64,000 nucleotides of DNA from Desulfuromonas sp964536375 (GCA_964536375.1 CAZHXF010000006.1:13848-77847), one strand, 5' to 3'; counted from the stretch's first letter, positions 37,853 to 46,917 are shown. The notes: generated from the letters alone by a model not told the origin. Translations and numbers: made by a program.

Positions 37853-38959
37853 TTATGGATTTTCAGCCCGCGCATAGCATGGACCAGGGTATATAACACA
37901 CAGATAAACCAGATAAAACGCCAACCAGCTGCTGAGCGCAAGCACCCCACAACACAACGGCTTAACAAGCAGCGGCAACACATAGCGTTCATGGCACAAC
38001 AGCATAGCAGATCTACGTTTGCTATCAATGAAAGGCAACAACCACCCACAGGCATAACACGGGAACCATGAATATCCTATTATTACTTGGGCACAAGTAT
38101 ACCAGAAAGCGCAAGATTGTCGCATAGACGAACGGTGCAAGCACCGCTTAATGTACCGCAATAACAAGCAAACAGATTGGCTCCCATCCTTATCAACTAC
38201 CGATTGTTCCGATGTATATGTTGGCGAAAAATTCTGTAACCCAGCACCACCGACAATCAGCAGCAACGCATTAATGATTATTCTGGGTCCAATTCCATCG
38301 CTAAGATAACGGCGTGTTGACGTGGTAATCAACTGAGGCAACAATATCCACGCTGCCTTCGCCGCAACGGCATCGGCAAAAAAAACATCTTCAAGGGCAG
38401 AGACATCTTCACGGAAGCGCCCGACATCCTGCCACAGATTACGTTTCAGCAGCATCCCCTGATCACCATAGATGGTACCACGCCGGTTAAGCGTCGCCTT
38501 CTCACCCAAATAGCGATAAAAGCGATTTTTGCTGCCATAATGCCGGAAGTTCAAACAAAAATGACCGGCAACCTGAGCTGGTTGCCTGTGGTTTATCTCC
38601 TGATTAAAACAAGTGACCGCATCTCTGAGCAAATATGGCTCTTGCCAGCTACAATCGGCATGCAAAAAAAACAACAAATCGCCAGTTGCAACGTCCGCTC
38701 CACAATTCATCTGCACTGCCCGTCCTGTAACGCTTGGCACTACAATGATCTCATGTTTAGTACAGGCTGAGTACTGCGCAATTAACGCTGCGGAACCATC
38801 ACAGCTAGAACCAACACTAAAGATAATTTCCAAAGCTAAACCACGCTGTCGTTCCAAGGTGGCGAACAGATCATGAAGGGTTGCGGCTTCATTTAAAACT
38901 GGAATTATTATAGAAAGATCTGGTGTAAATAAAGACATAAGATATTCTGAATAAGACAT
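37853..38959 (-). CDS. Family 2 glycosyltransferase (TIGR04283-like) with cysteine-rich C-terminal extension
   Basis: The first 230 or so residues match the GT-A fold of small rSAM/selenodomain-associated glycosyltransferases: LSIIIPVLNEA, the DxD-like LFFLHADCSW, GDQGMLLKR and ALEDVFFAD. These proteins normally end after about 230 residues. Here a further 125 follow, with hydrophobic stretches and 11 cysteines, resembling no domain I know. No ribosome site is clear; the ATG at 38959 is used, and 38938 is equally possible. It is cut off from metK by a terminator and lies 20 bases upstream of ahcY. Acceptor and sugar are unknown. Confidence 0.75.
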   Translation of the reverse strand: MSYSEYLMSLFTPDLSIIIPVLNEAATLHDLFATLERQRGLALEIIFSVGSSCDGSAALIAQYSACTKHEIIVVPSVTGRAVQMNCGADVATGDLLFFLHADCSWQEPYLLRDAVTCFNQEINHRQPAQVAGHFCLNFRHYGSKNRFYRYLGEKATLNRRGTIYGDQGMLLKRNLWQDVGRFREDVSALEDVFFADAVAAKAAWILLPQLITTSTRRYLSDGIGPRIIINALLLIVGGAGLQNFSPTYTSEQSVVDKDGSQSVCLLLRYIKRCLHRSSMRQSCAFWYTCAQVIIGYSWFPCYACGWLLPFIDSKRRSAMLLCHERYVLPLLVKPLCCGVLALSSWLAFYLVYLCVIYPGPCYARAENP

Positions 38960-38965
38960 GTGGAA

Positions 38966-39002
38966 AAACAAAAAAGCAAGGCATCCATTGACTGCCTTGC
39001 TT
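38966..39002 (-). terminator. Intrinsic terminator of metK
   Basis: Ten-base perfect stem (AAGCAAGGCA at 38974-38983 with TGCCTTGCTT at 38993-39002) followed on the minus strand by TTTTTTGTTTTT. It follows the metK stop by 21 bases. Confidence 0.92.
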
Positions 39003-39023
39003 CGCTAATTTTTTTAAATTTAG

Positions 39024-40193
39024 CTAGAGACCGGCTCTGCTGCGCAGAGACTCGACGCGGTCAGTTTTTTCCCAGGTGAAATCAGGCAATTCACGCCCGA
39101 AATGACCATACGCTGCAGTTTGACGATAAATTGGACGTAACAAATCAAGTGTTTCAATGATAGCCGCAGGACGCAGGTCAAACTCATCACGAACAATACG
39201 GGCAATCTGATCAGAAGCAATCTTGCCGGTACCAAAAGCATTAACCATCACAGAAACAGGTTCTGCCACCCCAATAGCATAAGCAACCTGCACCTCACAC
39301 TTATTAGCCAGACCGGCAGCGACAATATTTTTCGCTACGTAACGCCCCATGTAAGAGGCACTGCGATCCACTTTGGAGGGATCCTTACCGGAGAAAGCAC
39401 CACCACCATGTGAGCCTTGCCCGCCGTAGGTATCTACAATAATCTTACGCCCAGTCAAACCACAGTCTCCAACTGGTCCACCAATAACAAAGCGTCCGGT
39501 CGGATTAATAAAAAATTTAGTGGCAGCATCGATCAGATTACTTGGCAACACCTTTTTAATTACTTCCTCCATCAGCGCCTCTTCAATCTGGCGATGGGTA
39601 GCATCTGGATCATGTTGAGTCGACAGCACAATTGCTTCAATACGCACGGGCTTATCATCTACATACTGAATAGATACTTGGGACTTACTATCGGGACGCA
39701 GAAAATCAACCACACCCGCCTTGCGAATAGCCGCTAGTTGCTGGGTAAGCTTGTGGGCAAAAACTATCGGCATGGGCATCAGTTGTGCGGTGTCATTACA
39801 AGCATAACCAAACATCAACCCCTGATCTCCAGCACCCTGATCCTTAAATAACCCCTCACCGGCAGTAACTCCTTGTGAAATATCCGGAGACTGCCGATCC
39901 AATGAGGTAATAACAGCACAGGTGTTGGCATCGTAACCAACATCAGAACCGACGTAACCTATATCGCGAATAGTCTGGCGTACTACATCTACATAATCAA
40001 TCTTCGCATGCGTGGTGATTTCACCGGCTAACATTGCCATTCCGGTCGTTACCAGTGTCTCACAAGCAACTCGAGCATACTTATCCTCAGTCAAAATAGC
40101 ATCAAGGATTGCATCTGAAATCTGATCTGCCATTTTATCTGGATGACCCTCACTAACAGATTCAGAAGTAAACATAAAATTGGTCATTGGCAT
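39024..40193 (-). CDS. metK: MetK, S-adenosylmethionine synthetase
   Basis: Makes SAM from methionine and ATP. The 389-residue protein shows SESVSEGHPDKMADQISDA, the signature GAGDQGLMFGYA, GGAFSGKDPSKVDRSA and a final DFTWEKTDRVESLR. AAGGGA is well spaced before the ATG at 40193. It lies between ptsI and the glycosyltransferase/ahcY genes and ends at a strong terminator. Confidence 0.97.
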   Translation of the reverse strand: MPMTNFMFTSESVSEGHPDKMADQISDAILDAILTEDKYARVACETLVTTGMAMLAGEITTHAKIDYVDVVRQTIRDIGYVGSDVGYDANTCAVITSLDRQSPDISQGVTAGEGLFKDQGAGDQGLMFGYACNDTAQLMPMPIVFAHKLTQQLAAIRKAGVVDFLRPDSKSQVSIQYVDDKPVRIEAIVLSTQHDPDATHRQIEEALMEEVIKKVLPSNLIDAATKFFINPTGRFVIGGPVGDCGLTGRKIIVDTYGGQGSHGGGAFSGKDPSKVDRSASYMGRYVAKNIVAAGLANKCEVQVAYAIGVAEPVSVMVNAFGTGKIASDQIARIVRDEFDLRPAAIIETLDLLRPIYRQTAAYGHFGRELPDFTWEKTDRVESLRSRAGL

Positions 40194-40273
40194 TACGGTA
40201 TCCCTTTCACACCTGAAAAATTACTCTATATTCAACAAGCAACATAGACATGTAAAACAACATCCCATAAATT

Positions 40274-42073
40274 TTACATCATGTGATGTTCGATATTATC
40301 TTCAACTTCAAACTCGTGAGCATACTCCTTCAGCGCTATATTGATAGCGGCAGCAACCTCTGCTGCGGTAACAAATTTCAACAATGATTCTAGCAACTTT
40401 TTACCATCCGCACTGTGCCACTGCCGCAATAATTGCTTCACTCTTGAAATCCCACTACTATTCATAGACAGTTCGCTGTAGCCCATAGAAATAAGCAGCG
40501 CACTGTAAATTGGTTCTGAAGCCAACTCCCCACATATGCAAGCAGGGATACCGGCAATCTGTGCCGCTTGGGCAACACGCGCTAGCGCACGTAATATCGC
40601 CGGATGAAACGGCTCATACAGATAGGCAACATGCTCATTGCCACGATCAACCGCCAGACAATACTGGATTAGGTCGTTGCTGCCAACTGAAAAAAAGTCC
40701 ACTTCAATCGCTAATAGATCAGCAATGAGAACCGCCGAAGGAGTTTCGATCATAATACCGACTTGGATCTCTTTATCGAAGGCAGTTCCTGAAGACTGTA
40801 GCTCCGCCATCATCTCCGTTACAATCTGTCGGCAGGCCCGCACTTCTGCAACACCAGAGACCATGGGAAACAGTATGCGTATCTTGCCTAGCGCTGAGGC
40901 GCGCAAAATTGCCCTGATCTGAATTTTAAACAGCTTCAGCTCGCGCAACGACAGGCGGATTGAACGCAACCCCATAGCTGGATTAGCCTCATCATCAAGG
41001 CAGATATCAGGGACAAATTTGTCTCCACCGACGTCTAGGGTACGGATTGTTACCGAATATGGCGCGACTTGCTGAATAATGCGGCGATATTCTAAAAATT
41101 GGTCTTCTTCGCTCGGCGGTTGCTGACGGGCAATATACATAAACTCAGTACGTAACAGCCCAATACCGGTTGCACCATTGTGAATTGCCAATTCAGCTTC
41201 GTCAGGAAACTCAATATTGGCTTTGAGCTCAATTTTTATACCGTCGCTAGTCTGGGCAGGCAATTCACAGTATTCCTGCAATTTCTGCCGATACAACTCG
41301 TAGCGTTTTTGCTTAGCCAGATATTGGTCGATGGTTGCGGTGCAGGGGTTGATTATTACACACCCGCTACAACCATCAACAATAATAACAGCTCCGGCTA
41401 CGACTTGACTGGTAACATTTTCCGTACCTACTACCGCAGGAATTTCTAATGACCTCGCCAAAATAGCGGTATGTGATGTTCGTCCACCCATATCTGTAAC
41501 AAAAGCTACAGTTTTTTTCTTATCTAACTGCAAGGTATCAGCTGGAGACAGGTCGTGCGCTACTATAACCGACTTATGCTCCAGATTACTTATACTCTGC
41601 TGCACCGCACCGCGAATATTACGCAGAACCCGTTCACCAACTAATTCTATATCAGAACCACGCTCACGCAGATATTCATCATCAATGCTATCAAAGGTTT
41701 TGCGAAACTGCTGCAACACCCTCTTTAAGGCACCGGAAGCATTAATGTTTTTATTTTTAATGATTTCAGTAGTTGCATCGCATAGCATAGGATCATCTAA
41801 AATCATCAGTTGGGTATCGATAATATAGAAGTGTTCCGTCTGTGATTTATGGGATAGACCATCCTTTATAACGCACAATTGTTGCTTCGCACATAACAGT
41901 GCATCGATAAAGGTCTTGATCTCACTCTCTACCGCAGTTGGTTGGATATGATATTCTAGGACTGACACGCGGCGTCTATCTAGGAGATAAAGTTCTCCTA
42001 TAGCTATCCCGGGTGATGCTGCTACCCCGGAGACACGCAAGTTTACCTGATCACTCTTCGCCAAATTTGTCAT
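40274..42073 (-). CDS. ptsI: PtsI, phosphoenolpyruvate-protein phosphotransferase (enzyme I)
   Basis: First enzyme of the PTS: autophosphorylates from PEP and passes phosphate to HPr. Seen: VAASPGIAIGE near the start, the phospho-histidine in GGRTSHTAILAR (H201), LRTEFMYI, the PEP-site GGDKFVPD, and FFSVGSNDLIQY with active-site CGELAS. The ATG at 42073 overlaps ptsH by 23 bases; a TTG at 42040, ten bases past the ptsH stop and preceded by AGG, is an equally reasonable start. The partner HPr gene is directly upstream. Confidence 0.95.
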   Translation of the reverse strand: MTNLAKSDQVNLRVSGVAASPGIAIGELYLLDRRRVSVLEYHIQPTAVESEIKTFIDALLCAKQQLCVIKDGLSHKSQTEHFYIIDTQLMILDDPMLCDATTEIIKNKNINASGALKRVLQQFRKTFDSIDDEYLRERGSDIELVGERVLRNIRGAVQQSISNLEHKSVIVAHDLSPADTLQLDKKKTVAFVTDMGGRTSHTAILARSLEIPAVVGTENVTSQVVAGAVIIVDGCSGCVIINPCTATIDQYLAKQKRYELYRQKLQEYCELPAQTSDGIKIELKANIEFPDEAELAIHNGATGIGLLRTEFMYIARQQPPSEEDQFLEYRRIIQQVAPYSVTIRTLDVGGDKFVPDICLDDEANPAMGLRSIRLSLRELKLFKIQIRAILRASALGKIRILFPMVSGVAEVRACRQIVTEMMAELQSSGTAFDKEIQVGIMIETPSAVLIADLLAIEVDFFSVGSNDLIQYCLAVDRGNEHVAYLYEPFHPAILRALARVAQAAQIAGIPACICGELASEPIYSALLISMGYSELSMNSSGISRVKQLLRQWHSADGKKLLESLLKFVTAAEVAAAINIALKEYAHEFEVEDNIEHHMM

Positions 42074-42317
42074 TAATAAGTTGTCCAATCGCCGCCAGTG
42101 CTTCTTCAGCATCAGCCCCTTCAGTACGCACCTTAATCAATGAGCCCTTGGGTGCGGCCAACATCAATATCCCCATAATACTTTTGCCATTTACTTCAAA
42201 ATCATCTTTTTCGACAAAAACTTCAGCTACAAATTTACTGGCTAGCTGCACAAATTGTGCGGCTGCACGCGCGTGCAGCCCTAAACGATTTATAATTTCA
42301 AACTCTTTTTCTGCCAT
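42051..42317 (-). CDS. ptsH: HPr phosphocarrier protein
   Basis: 88-residue phosphocarrier with the PEP-dependent site H15 (GLHARAAAQF) and the regulatory serine S46 (NGKSIMGILML), the target of HPr kinase. Both sites are intact, matching the presence of ptsI and hprK in the same cluster. AAAGG precedes the ATG at 42317. Confidence 0.97.
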   Translation of the reverse strand: MAEKEFEIINRLGLHARAAAQFVQLASKFVAEVFVEKDDFEVNGKSIMGILMLAAPKGSLIKVRTEGADAEEALAAIGQLINDKFGEE

Positions 42318-42358
42318 ACTAACCTTTATCTATCTTACAAAAATATGTAGTTAAATTT

Positions 42359-43123
42359 CTACATAAGCAACTTGCTAACTGTTGTCACACTGGCAATAAC
42401 AGCACACAACACAATGGCGGTTGGTACCCCCTTGCGTAAACAAAAAACAGCTCCTAATACAACCATTACAACAATAGCGTTAGTAACCATCGCCCAACCC
42501 AAGCAAAGGTGCACACTATGAACCAGCACCGCACACAAACCACCGATCACTACGATGGTGCACCGCTTCAGCACCAGAGCCAGATCGGCAAGATGCCCAC
42601 GCTGCACTATAGCCACCACAGCCGCACCATGATGATAGCCTATCCACACGCCAACAATACGCAAGGCACCTACTGGCACATTGAACAACACAACCAACAA
42701 TATTGGTGCCCACCAAAAACCATATGCAGCCAAGGCGACGGCCAGACAGCAGATAAAAGAACGATACCCCCCCCAGAACAGCGCATCACCAACAGCAGCA
42801 ACTGGTGCCATTACTGCTTCGGCATATTGATGTGCCGCTATAGGCACCTCTCTTCCTCGACTCTGCTCAGCTTCAATGGCGATAGTCGCACCAGCTACGC
42901 TTGAAACTAAAAAAGTATTCGTATTGAAATACTTTAAATATTTCCTCATTACAGCAGCTATCTGATCTGAACCATATAAAACGCGCAGTTCCGGCAGCAA
43001 AACCACACTCCAACCCAAACCTTGAAACTGGCGGTAATTCCAACTGGACTGGACAAATAAACAGCGCAACGCCATACGCAACAAGCGCCACTTGGAAACT
43101 AGCTGTGGCTGAGATTCCGGCAT
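42359..43123 (-). CDS. Mannose-family PTS enzyme IID
   Basis: Membrane component of a mannose-class PTS permease. About 254 residues: cytoplasmic N-terminal part with SSWNYRQFQGLGW, then GEALFW-type text (VGDALFWGGYRSFICCLAVALA) and several C-terminal hydrophobic helices. The ATG at 43123 forms TGATG with the EIIC stop and has GGAGG eight bases upstream. A frame extension to 43165 would overlap EIIC and is unlikely. No sugar-catabolic gene lies nearby, so the substrate is unknown. Confidence 0.9.
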   Translation of the reverse strand: MPESQPQLVSKWRLLRMALRCLFVQSSWNYRQFQGLGWSVVLLPELRVLYGSDQIAAVMRKYLKYFNTNTFLVSSVAGATIAIEAEQSRGREVPIAAHQYAEAVMAPVAAVGDALFWGGYRSFICCLAVALAAYGFWWAPILLVVLFNVPVGALRIVGVWIGYHHGAAVVAIVQRGHLADLALVLKRCTIVVIGGLCAVLVHSVHLCLGWAMVTNAIVVMVVLGAVFCLRKGVPTAIVLCAVIASVTTVSKLLM

Positions 43124-43824
43124 CACAAAACCTCCAACAACACATAAGTGATAGCATAGCCACAAATGAACAAACCAACACTGTGTCTCCCCCGCAGCAC
43201 CGCCAAAATTGCAGCTATACCAGTAAGGGGGAAAATTGCCGCCAGCATTCGGCCATCCACAGGAAAGATAAAAGCCACCTCGTCAATATAATCCAAACCC
43301 ATCCATAAAATCACACTGCCACTAGCGACAATAAAGCTACATGAGGCTAAAGAAGCCACGGCAAAAACAGACAGACCAAGGTAGTGGTTTGCTACCAGAG
43401 AACGCCAGCGACCACATTCCAAATTACGTTGTGCGCGAAGAAACAGATGTTCGTTGACGTGGCGTGCCCAGACATCAAAACATTTTCCAACCTCGGCAAA
43501 AACAACAACCAATAAACCGACAAGCACAACCAGTTCCCAGTGATGTTCAGACAAGTGGATGGCAAATAATTTAATCAGAACAACAGCGCCGATAGCTGCT
43601 TGCGTATCATCTGGAGCAACAGCAGCACCCACAGGTAAACGCATCAGCCATAGAAGTTCGAGCATTATCCCTAATTGTAGTGCCGGAGTAAAAACACCGA
43701 GCAGATAACCCATAAGTGCAGCGCAGACTAAAGGACGCGCCAGCATAATAGAGGCCACTGCCGTACGATCTAAACCTGCTAAAGTAGACACAGCAACAAC
43801 CATCAGCCAACTTGCTAAATTCAT
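43123..43824 (-). CDS. Mannose-family PTS enzyme IIC
   Basis: Sugar-translocating membrane subunit of about 233 residues, nearly all hydrophobic. It starts near AGLDRTAVASIMLARPLV, a PTS-EIIC (ManY/Sorbose IIC) pattern, followed by GVFTPALQLGIMLELLWLMRLPVGAAVAPDDTQAA-like sequence, here split by family-typical prolines. AAGG precedes the ATG. It lies three bases after the EIIB stop and overlaps the EIID start. It is somewhat shorter than E. coli ManY. Confidence 0.9.
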   Translation of the reverse strand: MNLASWLMVVAVSTLAGLDRTAVASIMLARPLVCAALMGYLLGVFTPALQLGIMLELLWLMRLPVGAAVAPDDTQAAIGAVVLIKLFAIHLSEHHWELVVLVGLLVVVFAEVGKCFDVWARHVNEHLFLRAQRNLECGRWRSLVANHYLGLSVFAVASLASCSFIVASGSVILWMGLDYIDEVAFIFPVDGRMLAAIFPLTGIAAILAVLRGRHSVGLFICGYAITYVLLEVL

Positions 43825-43827
43825 ATG

Positions 43828-44313
43828 CTACCTTAAAGAACAACAGTTGCAGTCCCAATGCAACACCCTGTCAGTAGGTATACACTGCGCACTTATGTCA
43901 ACTCCACGTCGCGCGAGCTGCTCCAGAGCCTGCAAATCGTCAGTATCCATATATAATGTCTTTGATATACAGCATTTGTGCTCACCGACGTGCATATTGC
44001 CCAAATTTAACGCTTTAAAAACAAACCCCTTAAGATATGCCTGCAACGCGCTACATGGATTGGCAAACAACACCATAACATTTGCTTTGTCCAGTTCTGG
44101 GTTGTTGCATAGTTCAGCTATCTGGGCATGAGAACAGATCTGTAACTTGAGGGTTGAGGGGACTACTGCCATCATTAACTGGCTACGAAAAGTATCGTTA
44201 GCAACAATATCGTCAATGACAATAATGTAATTTGCTAGCACATATGGAATCCATGACTCAAGCACCTGACCATGAATCAATCGATTATCAACGCGCGCCA
44301 AAACTATAGACAT
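43828..44313 (-). CDS. Mannose-family PTS enzyme IIB
   Basis: Cytoplasmic phosphoryl-transfer subunit of 161 residues. The phospho-histidine is H14 in VDNRLIHGQV, the hallmark of the family. The frame opens at 44331, but the ATG at 44313 overlaps the EIIA stop (TAATG) with GGAG upstream, and the family starts there (MSIVLARVDNR). It receives phosphate from the EIIA encoded immediately upstream. Confidence 0.93.
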   Translation of the reverse strand: MSIVLARVDNRLIHGQVLESWIPYVLANYIIVIDDIVANDTFRSQLMMAVVPSTLKLQICSHAQIAELCNNPELDKANVMVLFANPCSALQAYLKGFVFKALNLGNMHVGEHKCCISKTLYMDTDDLQALEQLARRGVDISAQCIPTDRVLHWDCNCCSLR

Positions 44314-44723
44314 TAATTCTCCACACCACACATAATATCGCTAGTCAATACGATGCTCTTTTGACCATAATTTCTCATAAAAGCTGCCAATTTCGTCAAT
44401 ACCATAGAATCACGGCTGCTGGAGAATTTCAGCAACATAGGCAAATTTACCCCATTAACTATTTCCACACGATTCTTCTGAAGAAAACGCGCAGCTATAT
44501 TAGCTGGCGTACCGCCAAATAAATCTGTCATAATCAGAACACCATCGCCGCAGCAGTCAACTTCTGCGATAGATTCCTGGAATTTCTTCTGCATATCCTC
44601 AAGATCTGCGCCTGAATTAACCGAATGACAACGTACATGTTTTATTGGACCAACTATAGATTCTGCTGCGTGGAGTAACTCAGCAGCAAGAGAAGCATGG
44701 GTCGCAATTACAAGCCCTATCAT
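44313..44723 (-). CDS. Mannose-family PTS enzyme IIA
   Basis: 136-residue EIIA with the phospho-histidine H9 in LVIATHASLAAELL, and VLIMTDLFGGTPANIA, which is diagnostic for the EIIA-Man fold. Its start overlaps the rapZ stop by four bases and its stop overlaps EIIB by one, so rapZ-EIIA-EIIB are translated as a chain. Confidence 0.95.
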   Translation of the reverse strand: MIGLVIATHASLAAELLHAAESIVGPIKHVRCHSVNSGADLEDMQKKFQESIAEVDCCGDGVLIMTDLFGGTPANIAARFLQKNRVEIVNGVNLPMLLKFSSSRDSMVLTKLAAFMRNYGQKSIVLTSDIMCGVEN

Positions 44724-45583
44724 TCTTCCCCCTTAATCAGATCGCGATGAAACACCTTTACATTCTGAGTTTCTTTCATCCGTGAATGTAATGCTTCAAC
44801 TATAGCAACGCTGCGATGGTGCCCACCAGTACAACCAACAGATACTGTAAGATAACTCTTACCTTCCTGACGATACTGCGGCAACAAAAAATCTAACCAA
44901 TCAGATGTGCGCTGAATAAACTCCTGACTTTGGGGATAAGCAAAAACATAATCTCGTACCGATTCATCCAAGCCAGTCAATAAGCGCAAGTCTTCCACAT
45001 AGTGTGGATTGGGCAAAAAACGCACATCAATTACCAGATCTGACTCCAGCGGAATACCATAACGAAAACCAAAAGACTGTAGACGAATCACCATCGGCAC
45101 CACATTATCGACCTCGCCATACAGCTGGAGCAACACACTGGCCTTGAGCTGATGCACGGAGAGCTCAGTTGTATCAAAGACAACTGTTGCTAGTGCGCGC
45201 AATGGCTGTAACATGCTGCGCTCATCAGATATAGCAGTGGCTATATTACTGTGTGCCATCAAGGGGTGACGGCGACGGGTTGCAGAAAAACGGCGGATCA
45301 ATTCATCATCAGTGGCATCAAAAAAATAAACATGAAGCGTATGTCCAGCATTTCTAACTTTTTCAAAAGCAACATTACCCTCAGCAAGAAAACTAGGGTT
45401 ACGTGCATCCATAACAATGGCTACTCCACGCCGTGCAACTTTATCCAGATCACCTTGCTCTAAAAACTGGCTGATTAACGCCATCGGGAAATTATCGACA
45501 ACATAATATCCCTCATCTTCTAAAACACGTGCTGCCGTAGATTTTCCAGAACCAGAAAGACCGGTAATGATAACAAAATGCAT
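44720..45583 (-). CDS. rapZ: RapZ, nucleotide-binding RNase adapter protein
   Basis: 287-residue member of the RapZ/YvcJ family. The N-terminal P-loop GLSGSGKS spans 8-15, the Walker B-like region is VVDNFP, and the C-terminal domain ends with SVGCTGGHHRSVAIVEAL, its most conserved part. In E. coli RapZ controls glucosamine-6-phosphate synthase through small RNAs; here its place in a PTS cluster suggests a link to nucleotide or cell-wall sugar sensing (inference). It starts three bases after the hprK stop. Confidence 0.96.
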   Translation of the reverse strand: MHFVIITGLSGSGKSTAARVLEDEGYYVVDNFPMALISQFLEQGDLDKVARRGVAIVMDARNPSFLAEGNVAFEKVRNAGHTLHVYFFDATDDELIRRFSATRRRHPLMAHSNIATAISDERSMLQPLRALATVVFDTTELSVHQLKASVLLQLYGEVDNVVPMVIRLQSFGFRYGIPLESDLVIDVRFLPNPHYVEDLRLLTGLDESVRDYVFAYPQSQEFIQRTSDWLDFLLPQYRQEGKSYLTVSVGCTGGHHRSVAIVEALHSRMKETQNVKVFHRDLIKGEE

Positions 45584-45586
45584 CTA

Positions 45587-46387
45587 CTACTCCAAATCAT
45601 CACCAATGATAACATGCGCGCGCAACTGTGCGGTTTCTGCCATACGTTCCTCTAGTCGATCTTGAAATTCTCGCGCNNNNNNNNNNNNNNNNNNNNNNNN
45701 NNNNNNNNNNNNNNNNNNNNNNNNNNNNNNNNNNNNNNNNNNNNNNNNNNNNNNNNNNNNNNNNNNNNNNNNNNNNTGATAATTCAACAGATCGCTACCC
45801 TCACCGAACAAGACTGCTGGCAGCTTGGTACGTACTCTAACCACATCATCTGCCACTAACCTGTGACCACGCAGAACCAGATCAAGAGCACATTCACTTT
45901 TACCAATGCCACTCTTGCCTATCAACAGCACTCCGACACCAAAGACATCCACCAATACCCCATGCACTGTAGTTGCGGGCAGCAAACGTTCTTCAAGAAA
46001 GTTGCTAATCATGGAAATAAACGCAGAACTTTTCATCTGCGTACGTAATACCGGAATAGAATGTGCTGCTGTTTTATCAAGGAAAACGTCGGGAAGTTGC
46101 TGCCCTTTGGTAACAATAAAGCAGGAAAAACCAAGGCTACACAGCGCTTCTATATTGGTAGCCGCAGTTTCAGGTGACAATTGCTCTAGATAACTTAACT
46201 CAGTAGACCCAAGTATTTGCAGACGATTTGAATGCAAAAAACTCAGGTGACCTGCTAAACCTAAGCCTGGCTTTTGGATACGGTGTGACTCTATGACTTT
46301 ATCTAATCCGTCAGCACCTGACAAAACCTCAAGATCAAGTCCGGTATCTTGTTCTTCTAACAACTCCCGAATACTCAACTGAGCCAT
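45587..46387 (-). CDS. hprK: HprK, HPr kinase/phosphorylase (interrupted by assembly gap)
   Basis: Bifunctional sensor that phosphorylates or dephosphorylates HPr on Ser46. The visible N-terminal 203 residues include the conserved VHGVLVDVFG (catalytic His region), P-loop GKSGIGKS (157-164) and GHRLVADDV. The visible C-terminus begins AREFQDRLEERM. Between them 100 Ns replace a part which in the family holds the HPrK signature and about 95 residues, so the real gene is probably near 310-320 residues. Nothing visible suggests a broken gene. Confidence 0.9.
   Translation of the reverse strand: MAQLSIRELLEEQDTGLDLEVLSGADGLDKVIESHRIQKPGLGLAGHLSFLHSNRLQILGSTELSYLEQLSPETAATNIEALCSLGFSCFIVTKGQQLPDVFLDKTAAHSIPVLRTQMKSSAFISMISNFLEERLLPATTVHGVLVDVFGVGVLLIGKSGIGKSECALDLVLRGHRLVADDVVRVRTKLPAVLFGEGSDLLNYXXXXXXXXXXXXXXXXXXXXXXXXXXXXXXXXXXAREFQDRLEERMAETAQLRAHVIIGDDLE
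45677..45776. other. Assembly gap of 100 Ns inside hprK
   Basis: Exactly 100 ambiguous bases. Unlike the other gap, its flanks do not repeat each other. Family length suggests about 280 bases are missing. Confidence 0.95.
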
Positions 46388-46439
46388 AGACTACCACCAA
46401 TCAATTAAGTAACCATGCTATAGGGATAATAACACAGAG

Positions 46440-46904
46440 TTACGCTGCTTCTTTATTGCGGATAATCTGATATATCTCTTCGGACGTAGCAGCATTCATC
46501 AACTGCGCGCGCACATTTTCATCCTTGAGTAGCTTAGAAATCCTAGCCAGAGTCTTCAGATGAATACTAATAGAATCTTCAGGTGCCAATAGTAAAAAGA
46601 ATAAGTGCGCTGGCTTACCATCCATTGAATCAAAATCTACCCCTTGCTTACTGCGACCAAAAGACAAGACAAGTTGATCAATATTTTTCAATTTACCATG
46701 AGGAATAGCAACACCTTCACCAATACCAGTGCTACCCAAATGTTCGCGCTCCTGCAGAACTTCAAGAACTTGATCGCGTTCAAGCCCGGCAACAGAACGT
46801 AACAATACATCGGTCATCTCTACCAACACATCATCCTTAGTAACTGATTTGATTTCAGCCTCCACAGAGGCCGGATTTAGCAAGTCAACAATATTCATAA
46901 TCAT
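46440..46904 (-). CDS. ptsN: PtsN, nitrogen-PTS enzyme IIA
   Basis: Regulatory PTS output protein of the EIIA-Ntr/fructose family, 154 residues. The phospho-histidine is H69 in EGVAIPHGKLKN, after the conserved REHLGSTGIG. The ATG at 46904 or 46898 could be used; neither has a strong ribosome site. It follows rpoN and hpf, the classic nitrogen-PTS neighbourhood, with a terminator between hpf and ptsN that suggests separate control. Confidence 0.95.
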   Translation of the reverse strand: MIMNIVDLLNPASVEAEIKSVTKDDVLVEMTDVLLRSVAGLERDQVLEVLQEREHLGSTGIGEGVAIPHGKLKNIDQLVLSFGRSKQGVDFDSMDGKPAHLFFLLLAPEDSISIHLKTLARISKLLKDENVRAQLMNAATSEEIYQIIRNKEAA

Positions 46905-46917
46905 TCGTTTGCAAAAA

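Noticed and set aside
37843..38055. A 70-residue cysteine-rich frame overlapping the glycosyltransferase tail in another phase
   Set aside because: No ribosome site or recognisable domain. The joining frame of the glycosyltransferase is uninterrupted, so a frameshift is not needed to explain it.
40194..40273. SAM riboswitch ahead of metK
   Set aside because: The upstream gap is only 80 bases and shows no SAM aptamer core or expression-platform hairpin.
45628..45859. Plus-strand frames running through the Ns in hprK
   Set aside because: They exist only because ambiguous bases contain no stop codons.
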